Source: Gnetum montanum (Eukaryota; Streptophyta; Gnetopsida; Gnetales; Gnetaceae). From it: a stretch of 64,000 bases of DNA. Each line of letters begins with the position of its first letter. Position 1 is the first letter of the stretch. A program made the translations under genes and the position numbers. Under the pieces are notes generated by a model. The model worked only from the letters and a program-made list of their open reading frames with translations, was not told the DNA's origin and did no database searches. This document shows, in pieces, positions 12,240 through 25,121 of the stretch. The stretch spans positions 68,477 through 132,476 of the forward strand of contig MNCI01025195.1 of assembly GCA_015680685.1 (NCBI GenBank), written 5' to 3'.

Positions 12240-13786
12240 ATAATCCTATTGTAGTAAGAGTGATTATTATAATCAACCCTTTGAGGATCTTTTTGATAGA
12301 TAGGAACTTCTTCTGATTATGATGTAGTAATTTTGTCCTTTGGTATAGTGGCTAGTTAAGATGGGGTTGGTGTAGATGATTCATCGTGTATATCATCCAA
12401 GCCCACTCTTATTATGTGGACTTCTTTCTTGCCCTAGTATCATCTGAATTGATTCTTTTACTTTTACAAGCCTTTCATTTACAAGTTTGACATCTACAAT
12501 TTCCACTTTAGTCTAGTCATAAGACAAGATTAGTTTTTCATTCTTAGCCCTTAGGTTTGAGAGTGATTTGATAAGATTGGAAATTGTTGAATTCAATAGA
12601 AAGATCTCATGATCCTTTATATTAACTTGATTATTCAACTTATTACAGAGATTTTGAAAAGATAATAATTCATTACATAATAAATCAAACCTTTCCTCAT
12701 TTAGTTCATCATTTCAAGAGTCAACATCATCATTTGTGAAAGCCATACAAATGAGATGTAATTTTGTACATCATCCTCTACCTCTTCTTCACTTTGCTCC
12801 CCATAATCCCAACATGTGTAGAAGTTGATCTTTTTCATCTCTTCATTTGATTGGTTCTTTTGATAAACCCTATCATTACTAGGGCAATCAAAGACCAGAT
12901 GGCCTCTTTCATCACATACCCAACATTCTATAAAGGAAAAATCAAAATTGGAAAAATTTTTACTTCTTTCCGTACCTCTTTCTTTATCTTTGAATGGATT
13001 GAATCTTTGTTGACTAAAGCTCTCATCCATCTTTACTATGAGTCTTTGCAACTTTCTTGAGAGAATGACTATCTCCTTTTCATTGTCCACATTTGGCTCA
13101 CTAGGTTCCTTTTCCTTGTTGGCCGATTTAAGGATAATGGGTTACTTCTCTTAAATGGCTCCTTAACTTATGAGATTCATTTCATAAGTAATGAGAGCAT
13201 TTTGAATTTCTTTAGATTTCAGAGTTGAAAAATATATGATTTCTTCTATCATAGTCACCTTTGGCCTAAAGTTCAGTTGTAGCATCCTAATCATTTTTAT
13301 AATAACATCACTTTCCAACAAATATTTTCTAGTATCTCGAATAGCCACAACAAGATTATTTGCTCTAGAAAAATAATCTTTTATTTTCTCTCCTTCTATC
13401 ATCTTAAGCTTATCATACTCACATTGCAAAACTAACAATTTAGATTACTTAACTATAGAAGTTCCTTCATAAGTAGCCTCTATTATTTGCCAAATTTCCT
13501 TCACTGTTTTACATCCTACTAGTCTATTAAAATTTGATTTATTCAAATAAAAATGTAAACAACTTTTTTTTCGAGTCAAACATGAACTTATCTTTTTCTT
13601 CTTAACTACAGTTGTTGTGGGCTTGATGGCTCTGATTATGCTATCAATAGGTAGTGGGTAGCCTTTAAGAATGGACTCCCAGTCTTTAAACTCCATAGAT
13701 TAGAAGAAGCCATGTAGCCTCTCTTTCCAATAACTGAAGTCAAATCCATCAAACATGAGTGGCTTTGTGTGTGAGGTTTCCTTCAT
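12240..13786 (-). pseudogene. gag: Ty1-copia gag remnant
   Basis: One frame can be followed from ATG 13786 to about 12701 with few stops. The N-terminus FDGFDFSYWKERL near 13750 is the classic copia gag start (DUF4219 type). Next come WESILKGYPLP, the UBN2-type core (CKTVKEIWQIIEATYEGT; EGEKIKDYFSRANNLV; IEEIIYFSTLKSKEIQNAL), and a CCHC zinc knuckle CWVCDERGHLVFDC near 12930-12970. An acidic/coiled-coil tail runs to about 12240. No protease, integrase or RT follows to the left, so this is a gag-only derivative. Stops such as FF*SM are TAG. A primer-site relic lies just upstream at 13831-13843. Confidence 0.85.
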
Positions 13787-13830
13787 TGTTCATTCTTGAA
13801 GATGATGTAGAACTGGTAGCAAGAGTACTA

Positions 13831-13843
13831 GGCTTTGATAACA
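13831..13843 (-). other. Primer binding site relic (initiator tRNA-Met type)
   Basis: Read on the minus strand, TGTTATCAAAGCC matches the copia consensus TGGTATCAGAGCC at 11 of 13 positions. It lies about 45 bp before the gag ATG. Confidence 0.6.
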
Positions 13844-15177
13844 TTTGAGGATTGTTAAACTTAGAAGAGGGGATAAATAAGTTCCCCAAATTAAAATTTA
13901 CAGCCTCAAAGAACACAACCAATTTTAACATGGTTCTCCAACTTGGATAGTCCACTCTTAGAGGGTAGATCACTTGCACACCTTCAAACTTTGTTCCTCT
14001 CAAAATGTGGTTTGAAGGGTACTAAACCCTGTATAACTCTAAGCTTCACTCTAGAGTGATTTGATGTCATGAATCCACTTAATCCTACAAGGTTCTAACA
14101 AGTTTAGAATTTGGTTGCCAATATCCCACAACCTTTACAACTTGAGCTCCACTCCAAAGTGTTGTGGCACTACACCAAAACTTAATCCTATAGGATTCTA
14201 ACAAGTTCAAGGACAATGCCTTCTTGCAAGAAGCACATCAACCCCACAAGGAAACAAAAGAGAAAAACTTATGAGGAAAGAATGTAGCTAATTTACTAGT
14301 CCTTGCACTTTAAGGTACAACACAATAGATCTCTCACATAATAGTACAAAAGATAGTACAATGAGACACACAAATAATATAGAATAATATGCACAATGAT
14401 TGCTTGATGTTGATAGTTACTTATATTTCACACTTGCACATTCCCTAAGAGAATGAAGTCTTCTTATAGCCTTAATGTTTCCAAAATCACCTTAGAATTC
14501 ATATAGTGACTATCTAATGGTCACTAAAGACATGTTCATCAAGATTTAGACATATCTCTTCATTAGAGTGGCATTCTAGGTACACATTTTTCTCATAATG
14601 GAGACATCTACTAGGAGTTGTCTACATGTAGACATATTCTCTAGATAGCAGATGTCTACTATTTTTGCTAGATGTCTTCTCTGCTTCATATGTGTCTTAG
14701 CCAAGATGTTGTCTACTTCCTATAAACGTCTTCTCAGTTTTTAAGCTTTGCTTCTTGATTCTTCCTTTTGTTGATATGGCCCATCCCTAATCTTCGAAAT
14801 TTCTTCATTTTTCTAGGCTTCTTCTTTGTCCTTGCTCCCACTTAATTCCTTGTAGACTTCACTTTGACATCTCATTGTAGCTTTCCTCCCTTGAGTCTTC
14901 ATTCTTATCTATTAGGTTCTTGTGGTCTTCACTATTCTTATCCTATGCATACAAAAACCACATAAACATTCTTTTTCTTCAATTTTCTTAAGGATGACAT
15001 ATCAAAAGGTCAAAAATATTCTCTTAGGATCTTTCAATAGAGATGACATCTTCCAATCCTTAACTATCCACACTAAATAAAGAACTCTCTAGAACTCAAA
15101 AGATCTCTCCTATATTAAGCTTATAAATATAAAACACACCTCCCCACCCATAAGTCCTTACACACACCAAGCAAGAG
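13844..15177 (-). other. Presumed LTR/leader region of the copia remnant
   Basis: By position, next to the primer site, this should hold the 5' LTR of the copia remnant. I could not find its outer end or a matching second LTR. It contains the second AGACATCT motif cluster (about 14580-14720). A TATAAATATAA run lies near 15122. No coding sequence is recognised. The small ORF at 13749-14003 is out of frame with gag and not credible. Confidence 0.3.
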
Positions 15178-16749
15178 TGAAACATCATAAAAATTTGCAT
15201 GTTATAGTCAATCTGCATCTTGTAGCTTTTACCCCATGAAACTCGAGGTAAAACTTCATTGTAATTGTGAAGATTGTAATATACAGTGGGCAATTTCACA
15301 TACTTTATACTTTTGGGACTAAAAATGCCTCATAAGTGGTTAAAGACTCATTCTCCAAGTGAAAAAAGTCACCTAGTGTCTATATATGGACTTGGGGGAA
15401 TTAAAAATGCCTTTTGGAATGCCAAAAAGGTAATTTAATGGGTTTTATTGGGGGCATACACTTTTCTACGTTGGGAACACATGCAGGAGGGTAAATCTCA
15501 CCTTACCACCAATGTGGAAGGATGGGTTTTGGAAACTTTTCCCCTTCAACATGGAGACCACATGCAAAACCTAGAAACCATTGCCCCTCATTGTGGAAGT
15601 TTCCCCCCAGTGTGGAGTCTTCATCCCTAATGTTGAAAAGTGTTGTCCCTAGTGTGGAAGCCACAATAGCTAGATTTCAATACTTCATGCACTTCAACAT
15701 TGACCAACCACCTTAGCAAGAATGGTGAAGAGCTCAGCATGGAAGATTCATCTCTAGCATAGAAGGTGTGCCTTGGTTATTATTTATAGTAAATTGAATG
15801 GCCATGGGGGAAGTAATTACTATGTATAGTAACCCCCAAAATTTGGGCACCCATCTCACCTAAATTTGACAACCATTTTGTAGCCATTTTATAGTAATTT
15901 TGTATCCAAATCAAAGCCATTTGCAACCCCATTCATGGCCTAAAGGACCTATAAAAGTCATTCTCAAATACCATTTACAGGTTTCAGAATTTTTTATAGT
16001 TCAACACTTTTAAGCAATTACTAGTTACACAATTCTCAACAATTGAGTAGAATTTAACCATTTCTTCACACTTCCACACTTATAATTTTTCAAGCACTCA
16101 AGAGTTATTGCAATTTTTCACACTTGTATCCTCTTAAACCTATTGTGGACACCCTATGACTTTGTGACCCTATGATATCCTCTTTGAGATTTGATAACTT
16201 TCAAGCTCCACACTGCACTCCTGGGATTCCCAACTCCTTGCATAGAGCATTTGGGTAGCTTAGATTTTTCACACTTCTCCACCCCCACCATAGCCAACAT
16301 TACATATCTAAGGCTATAGTTAAGGAAGGTTTGAAAGAATCAGGAGTGGCTTAGCACCTATATCGTGAAGAAAATTGCATTAGCTTTAACAAGCTTTAAA
16401 CTCCTACATTAGTGAACCATCTTTGTTGTTCACTCAAGTAGTATTTGTACACATTTTTCTAACTTATTCTCTATTTTCTTTCTCAATTAAGTTTTAAGTT
16501 TTGGGTTTTGTGTATATAATATATTTGTTTATTACCTATGCATTATTTCAAGTTTACTATTAGTTTTTCATTATGTTTCTTTTTATTACCATGCTTTCTA
16601 TTCCATAAGTCAATGGTTGATCTACTAGAATAGCTAGGGTACCCCAAATCCCATTTTTTATGAGGAGGTTCTAGGGATTTGTCACTTAGGAAACTACTAC
16701 ACTAAGGATGCTCGATTTTTCTAGTGACTGAGGCTTTTAGTTGCAACTA
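15178..16749 (+). repeat. 5' LTR of element D (family 2, decayed)
   Basis: It starts TGAAACATCATAAAAATTTGC, matching the start of the C LTR with mostly transitions. It ends near 16749, 7 bp before a primer site. The last 140 bp align to the C LTR end (AAGTC...TTGA...AGGG..CC.C..AT..C..TTT). TATAAAA is at 15950-15956. Inside, 15500-15760 holds inverted motifs built on CCCTAGTGTGGAAG / CTTCAACATGG. Confidence 0.6.
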
Positions 16750-16756
16750 TTTTTCT

Positions 16757-16773
16757 TAGCACTAGAAGGAGGA
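16757..16773 (+). other. Primer binding site of D
   Basis: TAGCACTAGAAGGAGG corresponds to TGGCGCTAGAAGGAGG of C (37116). The differences are G to A changes, one of them at a CpG. Confidence 0.7.
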
Positions 16774-17174
16774 TCTTCACCTAAGTTGTATGACCAAATC
16801 TATTCTTTTCGTTGCCATTTGTAAGATTGTTCCTGATTTTTGTAGCCAAAACCTTTGAATCTGTCTCATAATCAACATTGCAATTCATTCCTCTCTGCTA
16901 CCAAAACCCAACTTGGAAGTGGTAGATGTTTGGGTTTTGAAATTTTTACAGTAGTTGCTATGAATTTCTAAATCCAGTGTTGACTTTTTTTGTGCATTTC
17001 TTTATTCCCCTTGGCTGCAAAAATTCCCCTATAGCAGAAACCTCAGCATGGAAGTTACAAGTAGTTTGGGTGCTAAAATTTTACAATACATGCTATGAAG
17101 TTTTCAGCCAATTTCTCTAGTTTCTAAATGGTTGCTTTAACCCTTTTGGAAGCCATTCAACTTTTGGAAGTTTT

Positions 17175-17247
17175 CTCCCCCTACACACCCCACCCTCCCC
17201 CAGAATAGGCCCATGCACCCCCCGCCCCCTCCCGCCACCCCCCCGAC
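17175..17247 (+). repeat. C-rich low-complexity tract in the leader of D
   Basis: About 73 bp dominated by runs of 3-8 C, the densest part being 17217-17245. The complement could form a G-quadruplex. It lies between the primer site and gag. Confidence 0.7.
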
Positions 17248-17672
17248 CAACCCAAACATTTCACTTTGATTTTTTAGACTTTTCCCTTTGTCAACATTAG
17301 GTTAGCAGGCATGAGATTTCCATTATCTCACCCTTCTTCTTCTCCCCTACCATATCCAACATAGAAGCAATTGGGAATTCAAGCATGGAAGAGGCTTAAC
17401 ATCAACTTCTCCAAAACAAAAATTACAAATTTAAATTCTTTTCCCATATATTTTTAGCAAAAAATCATAAAATATCAATGTTGCCCTTTCCCCCCTATGA
17501 CCAAAATTGCATCGTGGAAGTTACAAGTGATTGGGTGATGACTTTTCACAACAATTATTGTGAATTTTTTCCTCCAAGGCCAACATTAAAATTTTTCCAT
17601 GTACATCACTTCCCTGTATGACCAAATCATCCTTCATGACCTCATGCTAGCATCCTAGTCCAATTAATTACC

Positions 17673-20600
17673 ATGAAAGAGGAAGATGAGAAGCATAGCT
17701 CTAAGGAACAACAAGAAGAGAAGGATGAATTTAAGATAGAATCTAAGCCTAGAAGCATCTTGGGAGGACTATTCCAACAAACATCCTCCAAGGTCACATC
17801 GCATTCCTCTAATGCTTTTATTTTCTTTATGGGCATGGTGCCACCATCTTCCACTCCTTTTTACCCTACTACGGTAGATCCCATGCCAGTTGTAGCCACA
17901 CATCCAACTTAGCCAATCTCACAAACAATAAACTATAACACATCAATTATTTATAACATAGTCTTGATATATAAAAACATCGATGGTGGTTTTTACCACC
18001 ACAAATCTACTAATTACTCATGTGGGATCCATCATGGGACCCTAAGAAGCATAGGCATCACCCACCCCCTTTATCCCATTTTTGCCTTAAGTACTGGCAT
18101 AGACATCTTTTTCTTTGTTTGGCCCACAAGCCACAATCATAACACAACCTTTATCTTCCATCTTGCAACCCATAGCAAGGCCAAAAGCCTCAAAAGAAAT
18201 GCCATAGCCATATGTGCAAACTCCACAACCAATAGGGCCACCATAGGGACTAGATCAAGCTTTCTAGATAATTTATGATCTCTTGAAGGAGTTGAAAAGG
18301 CTTAAAGCCTCTACTTCACAAACTATCAAATTTATGGACTTCTACCTAGATGATTCCATAAGTCATATAGTCCCACCCTTGACACTTCCTCCTAGTGTTC
18401 CTATTCCCCAATTTAGCAAATATAGTGAAGGAGATGACCCTAATGCTCACCTTATTATCTTTTGATTTAAATTTTTACTCTTACAACCATGGCCTTATAC
18501 CATCATGAGGATTTTTCCCATGTCCTTGACTAGGAAATCACTTGATTGGTATTACGCATTACCTAGAGGATCCATATCCTCTTTAGAGGACTTAGTAGCC
18601 TACTTTATCAACTACTTCAAGTATAACTTGAAGCTTGACATAATGCTGAACCAACTCATGAAGGTTAAACAGGGATTCCTATAACCCATGCAAAAATTTA
18701 TTTAGTAGTAGAATGGACTACTAAATGAAATACTAGAGCCTATAGTCAAAGCCCATTTTTTAGACATATTTAAGAAAGTAGTTAATGAATTCATCAAGTC
18801 TAAACTCTACTACCTTGACCTATAATCCCTCAACTAGGAATTCTCTCACATTAAAAATATAGAGGATGCTACAGAGGCTAGTCATGATTCAGCCTATATA
18901 GCATATAAAAACCAACACACTCTAAGAGATTAAGAAAAGAGAAAAAAAGAAAAGAAAAGAAAACAACATGACCATAGCAACTATAACCAAGGAAACAAAG
19001 ATCACAAACCAAGGGTTGAAGGTCAATCCACCCAAGGTCCTCACCAATGACAATAATAACCAACCATCAACCTCTAGTGGCCACCACATCAACAACTAGA
19101 ACTAACTTTGAAAGGAAGGATAAGTCTAAATACACTACATTGCAATTAAAGCCATCCAAGTTCCTAGACCAACTATTAAAAAGTGAACGCATGTAATAAA
19201 AATAAATGATTGAAGCCACTCAAAAGAAACATGAGCAGCTATGCAAAATAGTTAAAGATCCCACTCGAGCAACAAAGGATGATCCTCAATTTCCTAGATA
19301 CTTCAAGCTAGACCACTTTTTCCATTATCATCAATTACCTGGTCATAATAGAGACTTCTGCCTTGCATTGAAGGTTGACCTACAAATGATGATAGATAAG
19401 GTGGAGCTATTCTTAGATGCTTCCAACCTAGTTTAGCCACAAAACAAGTTGATGCACATTTACGAAGACCCATTGAATTCTAATGATAGTTCTTATGTTA
19501 TTTCAACATTCAACATTAATGATGATTAGAGACTTGTAAGAGCATCATTCATGATTCAAGTACCCCTCTACGATGAAAGGGCTTCTTCAACATTCCATAG
19601 TTCAAGAACTTCTTTTTTCATAAGAGTACCATCACAAGTGTCTCTAAGGAAACCTTTTGTCATTAGGATTTTCCAACCTAATACAACCCAAACAATCATA
19701 GCCCAACCAATAGTGCAACAATCCCCTATGGTAGCCAATGCTACTATCTCTTCCTCACAGCTAGCAACTCATAACCAAAAAACTTTAGCTAAACAAAGGA
19801 AGAAGCATAAGAAAAAGCCTAACAACAAGGGTGATAAGCAAATGGAGGCATGAAAGGAAGTGGGTTCACCAAAGCCCACTTTCATTTGAGTTATATCATT
19901 GACCTCCTCTATCCCAACCCTTTCAACCAACAAGCCATAGGAGGACACCAAAGCCCACAATCAAAATAATAAGGAAGTGCCACAATAGCCATAGCCTAAA
20001 GCCAAAGTTTGCATTTTGGGATGCATGAAGGAAGTAAAGCACAATCAAGGCAGCAAGCCCATGGTCAATGATAAAAAATTCTTCAATATAATGAACCAAA
20101 TTAGGTAATCCCTCAAGAGAAAAAACACAACCCTAATCTTATATGACCTAATCATGACTTCTTCCACACATCATGGGATGCTAGTCAAAATGTTGACCTC
20201 CATCCCTATTAGTGAGGATATCCACATTAATGAGGAATCCATCCATGCAGAGATGGTTTCTTTCTCACTAAAGATTTAGAAGTAAACATCCTTAATGTTT
20301 TGCAATAGTGAAATTAATATTAATTCCCAAAATAATGAAGCAACTATAGCCCCTTTATTCATAACCATATGCATAGGACAATTTAAAATACATCAAGTAC
20401 ATGTTGATGATGGAGCCACAACCAACATCATCCCATGCACCATCGTTGAATGCTTGGGCTTAACTAAGCAAATACAACCTACAACCACTGCAATTCTTAA
20501 GTGATTCAATGGATCAAGAGTTATCGTTACGGGGTTTATCTCTTTGGATTTTTTAGTTGGGGAGAAATTCCCCACAACCATCAATTTCTTGATGGTGGAA

Positions 20601-20990
20601 GAGACACTAGGATTCAACCTAATCTTGGGAAGACCTTGGTCGGCTTAATTATAATTTGTGTCCTCTCCCATCCATCAAAAAATTCACCTTCATTATGAGG
20701 GAGGTGAAATCATCATTCATGGTGATAATGTGGTTTCCTTAGCTTTCAACAATGTAGACATATAGTAGGGGTTTGAAGTAGAGCTTCAAGAAGAAGTTCC
20801 CAACCATTAAGAGCAAAAACTCAAGAAAGCCAACAATGACAATGATAAGCAATGGGATACATTATTGGATGAGCTCGCTTTTAACATTGTAAGTGAAGGG
20901 GATGGCGAATATAAGGTTGTGCAAAGTAGGCCTTACTCACTCCCAAATCCTACAAAGATTAGGAAGAATCTACACAAATGAAGTTTTCCT
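17673..20990 (+). pseudogene. gag: gag-protease remnant of element D
   Basis: Homologue of the gag-PR of C, more decayed. An acidic segment follows 17673. The gag core runs from about 18283 to 18900 with KELKRLKAS, MDFYLDDSISHIVP, FSKYSEGDDPNAHL, FINYFKYNLKLD and NEFIKSKLYYL. A zinc-knuckle-like YHQLPGHNRDFCLALK lies near 19326-19372 (the first Cys has become His/Phe). A Pro/Thr/Gln-rich linker follows to about 19850. Protease is at 20295-20660 with VHVDDGATTNIIP (catalytic D in a D-D-G-A context, as in C) and the flap/C-terminal LILGRPW. A short tail homologous to C ends near 20990. No RT or integrase follows, so D is also non-autonomous. Stops are mainly TAG (C-to-T at CAG). Confidence 0.82.
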
Positions 20991-21212
20991 TAACCTTCCC
21001 ATACCCCTATGACCAAATGTACTGATCGTCATGTAGCCTTACTTTTCTTTTGTAGTTTATTATATCTTTTTATGCATTTTTTGCTATAATATTTATGCAT
21101 GTAGCCTAAGTTCATTTACATTTTTACCTATTTGATACAACCTTTTTTTATTTTTACTTATGTTATAAACATTGAAAAATCCTTATAAAGATATGTCTTT
21201 TTCATAGCTCAT

Positions 21213-21480
21213 TCACTAAGATGTTAAACTAGCATTATGATAAGCTAAGACCTTAAACTTGCATTATGGCCCACCATGAACTTAAACTAGAAAAGATAAT
21301 TACACAACCCCATCTGTTAAGACATTAAACTAGCATTATGGCCCACCATGGCCTTAAACTAGCAAAGATAATTACACAACCCTATCCACTAAGACATTAA
21401 ACTGTCATTATGATTCACTAAGGTTTTAAACTGGCATTATGGCCCACCATGACCTTAAACTGGTAAATATAATTACACAA
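21213..21480 (+). repeat. Minisatellite downstream of D protease
   Basis: Diverged units built on 'cAC(T/C)A(A/T)G(A)CNTTAAACTAGCATTATG' and 'GCCCACCATGNCCTTAAACTAG', alternating with AGATAATTACACAACC. The core 'CC(A/G)CCATGRC-NTAAACTRG' is shared with two arrays in C (41385 and 46362). Confidence 0.7.
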
Positions 21481-21483
21481 CCA

Positions 21484-21660
21484 TGCATAATTTCACCTAA
21501 ATTGGAATTTAGAAAAAGCATTATGATTATTAAAACCATGCATAATTACACCTAAATTGGAATTTAGAAAAAGCATGATGATTATTACAACCATGATAAT
21601 TACACAAATTTATAATTACAACCATGCATAAATATTATTACACCTAAATTGGAAAGTTGA
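21484..21660 (+). repeat. Tandem repeat, unit about 62 bp
   Basis: About 2.5 copies of a unit containing CCATGCATAATTACACC, TAAATTGGAATTTAG and AAAAAGCATGATGATTATTA. Confidence 0.7.
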
Positions 21661-22899
21661 AGCCAAAGCCTACTTCGCTATAACTAAAAATAGCCAAAAC
21701 CTTTACCATTTCATTATAAAAAATTTGCAAATTTACATGAAATTACAAAAGTGACACAAATAACCTAACTATGCAACATTAGAAAAACAACCATAACCTC
21801 ATTGTTATTAATCCAAATTAAATGAGAAAAAATCCATTATAAATCCTAAAAACTCATAACATTCAATTTTACAAATGTGTAGCCATTCTCCCAAGAAAAA
21901 TTATACAACATTGCTTACTTTTTCATGTCCAAACTTCAAAAACTTCAAAACCTAGATTTCATATAGCCATGGAAATAGTCAAAAAATAGCCAAAACCATT
22001 GAAACCCATTAAACTTCGTAGAAAAATAATGGTGTAGGATTTTTTTTAAAATTTAATTTTAATAAATCCTAAGGCCCAAATTTGAAAAAATTGCCACACC
22101 CTAAAATTTTGGAAAAAACCATGAAACAACAAGCCCTATTTTCAAAATTACATCTAAAAAATATAAAGTAATGAAATGGCTATAAATCAGCATGAAAGCA
22201 TCCAAAATAGGAGGTGGGATTTCATCAAAATTCCATTTTAGTCCCTCCACTAGAGTAGATCTAGAAAAAATAGGCTCAACACATGAAAAACAAAAAACTA
22301 GAAAAACCATAGAAAACAAAGGAAAAATAGGTAGAACTGCCTACCTTGGAGTAGAAAAAAAAGAAGCCTAAATGAAGATGGACCTGGGTACTTCTTCTAG
22401 CTCCTAGGAACATTCATGCACCTTCTGGATCATAGGGTTCATACTCTTTCCTCTATATTGCTTTGAGGCCATGGTAGGCTCCATGCTGACTATAGCTAGA
22501 AAAAGAGAAGGATGAAGGTTCTACACTATGTATTGGAAGGATGGAAGGCTTCCAGGCTAAATTCATAATATTTCTACCATAGAAAACCTCTCCCAGTGCT
22601 CTCCTCTAATGCACTATTATTGTAAAATGATATTTATGTTCAAAACTTGCAAAATCTAAACACATAAAACTCATCTAAAACATAAGCACACATCTTGAAA
22701 CCCTAGCTACTAATTCAGTGTACCATAACTCCAAGTGCATTGAAGTGAAAGGGGAGGAAGGTCTAGTTCACATTGATTTTGGCTGGGAAACAACTTCACT
22801 TTTTAACATTTTAAATTTTTGGATTATGGGCCCCACCATGTGCCTTCTCTCTTGACCAAAAATTGCATCAACGTTGAGCTTTTTTCTAATTTGACACTT
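21661..22899 (+). other. Non-coding AT-rich part of D
   Basis: No credible ORF or known motif. It corresponds by position to the segment of C that holds the antisense gene, but nothing here resembles that gene on either strand. Confidence 0.5.
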
Positions 22900-25110
22900 A
22901 AAACCTTATAGAAACCTTAACTCCCATGCAACCATGTTGGGGATACCATCCCTAGCATAAAAACATGTCCCTATTTTGTAAAATCATTGGAATTATAAAT
23001 ATCTTGCTATTTTTGGTAACCCAAACTTGCCTTTCTCAACCCTGGGTTTCCAAAAGTGGATGATACATGAATGAAGCTAGATACCATGGGTTTCCACATT
23101 AGGGAAATAGTTCATAGCATGGAAGAAGAGGGGTAACATCCACTCTTGCCTCCCATTACCAATCTAGCCAATGTTTGATCCCTAATATGGGCCCACATGA
23201 CACAGAACCCCTCCAAGTATCTATTACAGCCTCAAAACCCCACCAAACCTAATCAATACTAGTCAAAATCTAGGATTTGATGTTTTCCACACTAGGGGAT
23301 GGTTCTTCCATGCTAATCCTATCACCTTCAATAATGATATATGGTGGGAAGCAAAAAATAACCTAAATCAACTGCCTAATGACCATTTCTTAATGCCCAA
23401 TGATCCCTAGAGCCTACCAAAACCATCTAGAGCTTTCAAAAGCCCCAGAAGTGGTCAAATATGGTATAAAACTATAATCTCCCTCTCATCGACACTGGGG
23501 CCACCATGCCCAATATGGAAGAAAGGGGGGAGACTACATGAGGCACTTAGAAGTCTCCAAGCTAATGGATCTTAACACCCAACATTGATCTTCGACACTA
23601 ACAACCCTAGAGAATGACATGCATGGTTGATCAATTGTTGATTTGGCCTAGATCTAAATTTCTTAACTAAGGGAGACCTCTTCCATACTAATACTCCCAC
23701 CCTTAGCATAGATGAAATGTGGGAAGCCTGAAAACCCTCTCACAGCCTTCAGAAGAACTAGATTTTGACATTAGATGTTGATGGCTAATACTAGCAACCT
23801 TGTGGACACTCATGCATAACTTGATTTAACCATAAAAGATAAAAATCCCTTTCATCAAATTTTTCATGTTGATCATGGAAGCCCTAGTGTGGAAAAAGAG
23901 GGGGAAGCCCAAAAAATTACTTAATAATCCTTAAAACAACCAAATTTTAACATTAGGTATCAGGAGTCAATGCTAGCAACCTTAGAAGCCTACATGCATA
24001 GCCCAAAATGATGAAAGAAAACGTAAAAATCAAGGTCACTTAGTTCTTCCACACTTAGAGCCACTTCTTCCATATTTCCCAACATGGAAAAAAGGGGTGA
24101 ACTTTGGGGGAAATCCAAAATAGCCTTCAGAGAGATCAAATGAAAACTGGAAAGCCCTGTGAGTGTCCTAGAACCACATGTGCACACTTTAAGACCTTTA
24201 GACTAGTTGAAATTGATCCTAAGAAGTCAAAAAACCATTCTTACTAATTTTCCATGTTAATTATGGAAACCCTAGTGTGAAAAAATGGGGTAAATCCCAA
24301 ACAACACTTAGAGTCCTTTGAAATAAATAAATTTTGACACCAAGCATTAATAACCATTACTATCAACTTCAAAAACCTACATGCATGGCCAAAAATGATG
24401 CAAAAAGGTAAAAATATGTTTCTCCCCACTTTTACATGCTAGTTATACCATCTCTATCATGGGAAAAGATGGGAAAGCTCAAAAACCACCTAGAAGACTT
24501 TCAAACTAACCAATCTTGACTTCAAACTCTAGCCCATGACCTTAGCAGCTCTGGAGGCTAACATGCATGGTCAATTGAGGTTAAAATTGGCTCAAATATA
24601 GGATTTAGAATTCTTCCATGCTAAGAGTCTCTTCCTCCATGTTACAAAGTGTGAAAACACAAGGGAAGATTATTTGGAACTCCTAAACACATTTGAATGA
24701 TGAAAAATGACCATACATTCACTCTATGACCCTACTATGATCCTCTTTGGAGCCTTCAAACTTTAAGAAACTAATGTCAAATGGCCAAAAAATTATTCCC
24801 ACTTATTTTACATGTTGATCATTTTAGTACTAGTGTTGAAAAATATGGAAAAGATAAAACATACTTAGAAGTACTCAAAATTAGCAAAATTTGACATGAA
24901 ACCCTGGTCCTTGATCCTACCAACCCTACGAGCATACATGCATGGTCAATTAAGGTAAAAACTAGCCTAGATCTAGGATGCATGATTCTTCCACATTAGG
25001 ATCCATTCCTCCATGTTACCTAGTGTGGAAACTCAAGGGAGGACTTTCTTGGAGCTCTTGAACACCTTATAACAACATCAAATGATCCTACATTCACTCT
25101 AGAACCCTCG
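22900..25110 (+). repeat. Diverged tandem array, about 187 bp monomer, about 375-390 bp dimer
   Basis: The landmark word ACATGCATgg recurs near 23610, 23805 (CTCATGCATAA), 23988, 24175 (degenerate), 24377, 24560 and 24934, a step of about 185-200 bp. Alternate copies resemble each other most: 23988 and 24377 share CCTACATGCAT.GCC; 24560 and 24934 share CATGCATGGTCAATT. Units also carry TTCCACACTAGGG and CCCTAGTGTGGAA motifs in opposite orientation, the same motif as in the D 5' LTR. Confidence 0.65.
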
Positions 25111-25121
25111 CACTAGCCATT

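Noticed and set aside
11640-14720. LTR pair of the copia remnant
   Set aside because: Only short motifs are shared; I could not align the flanks or find TG...CA ends.
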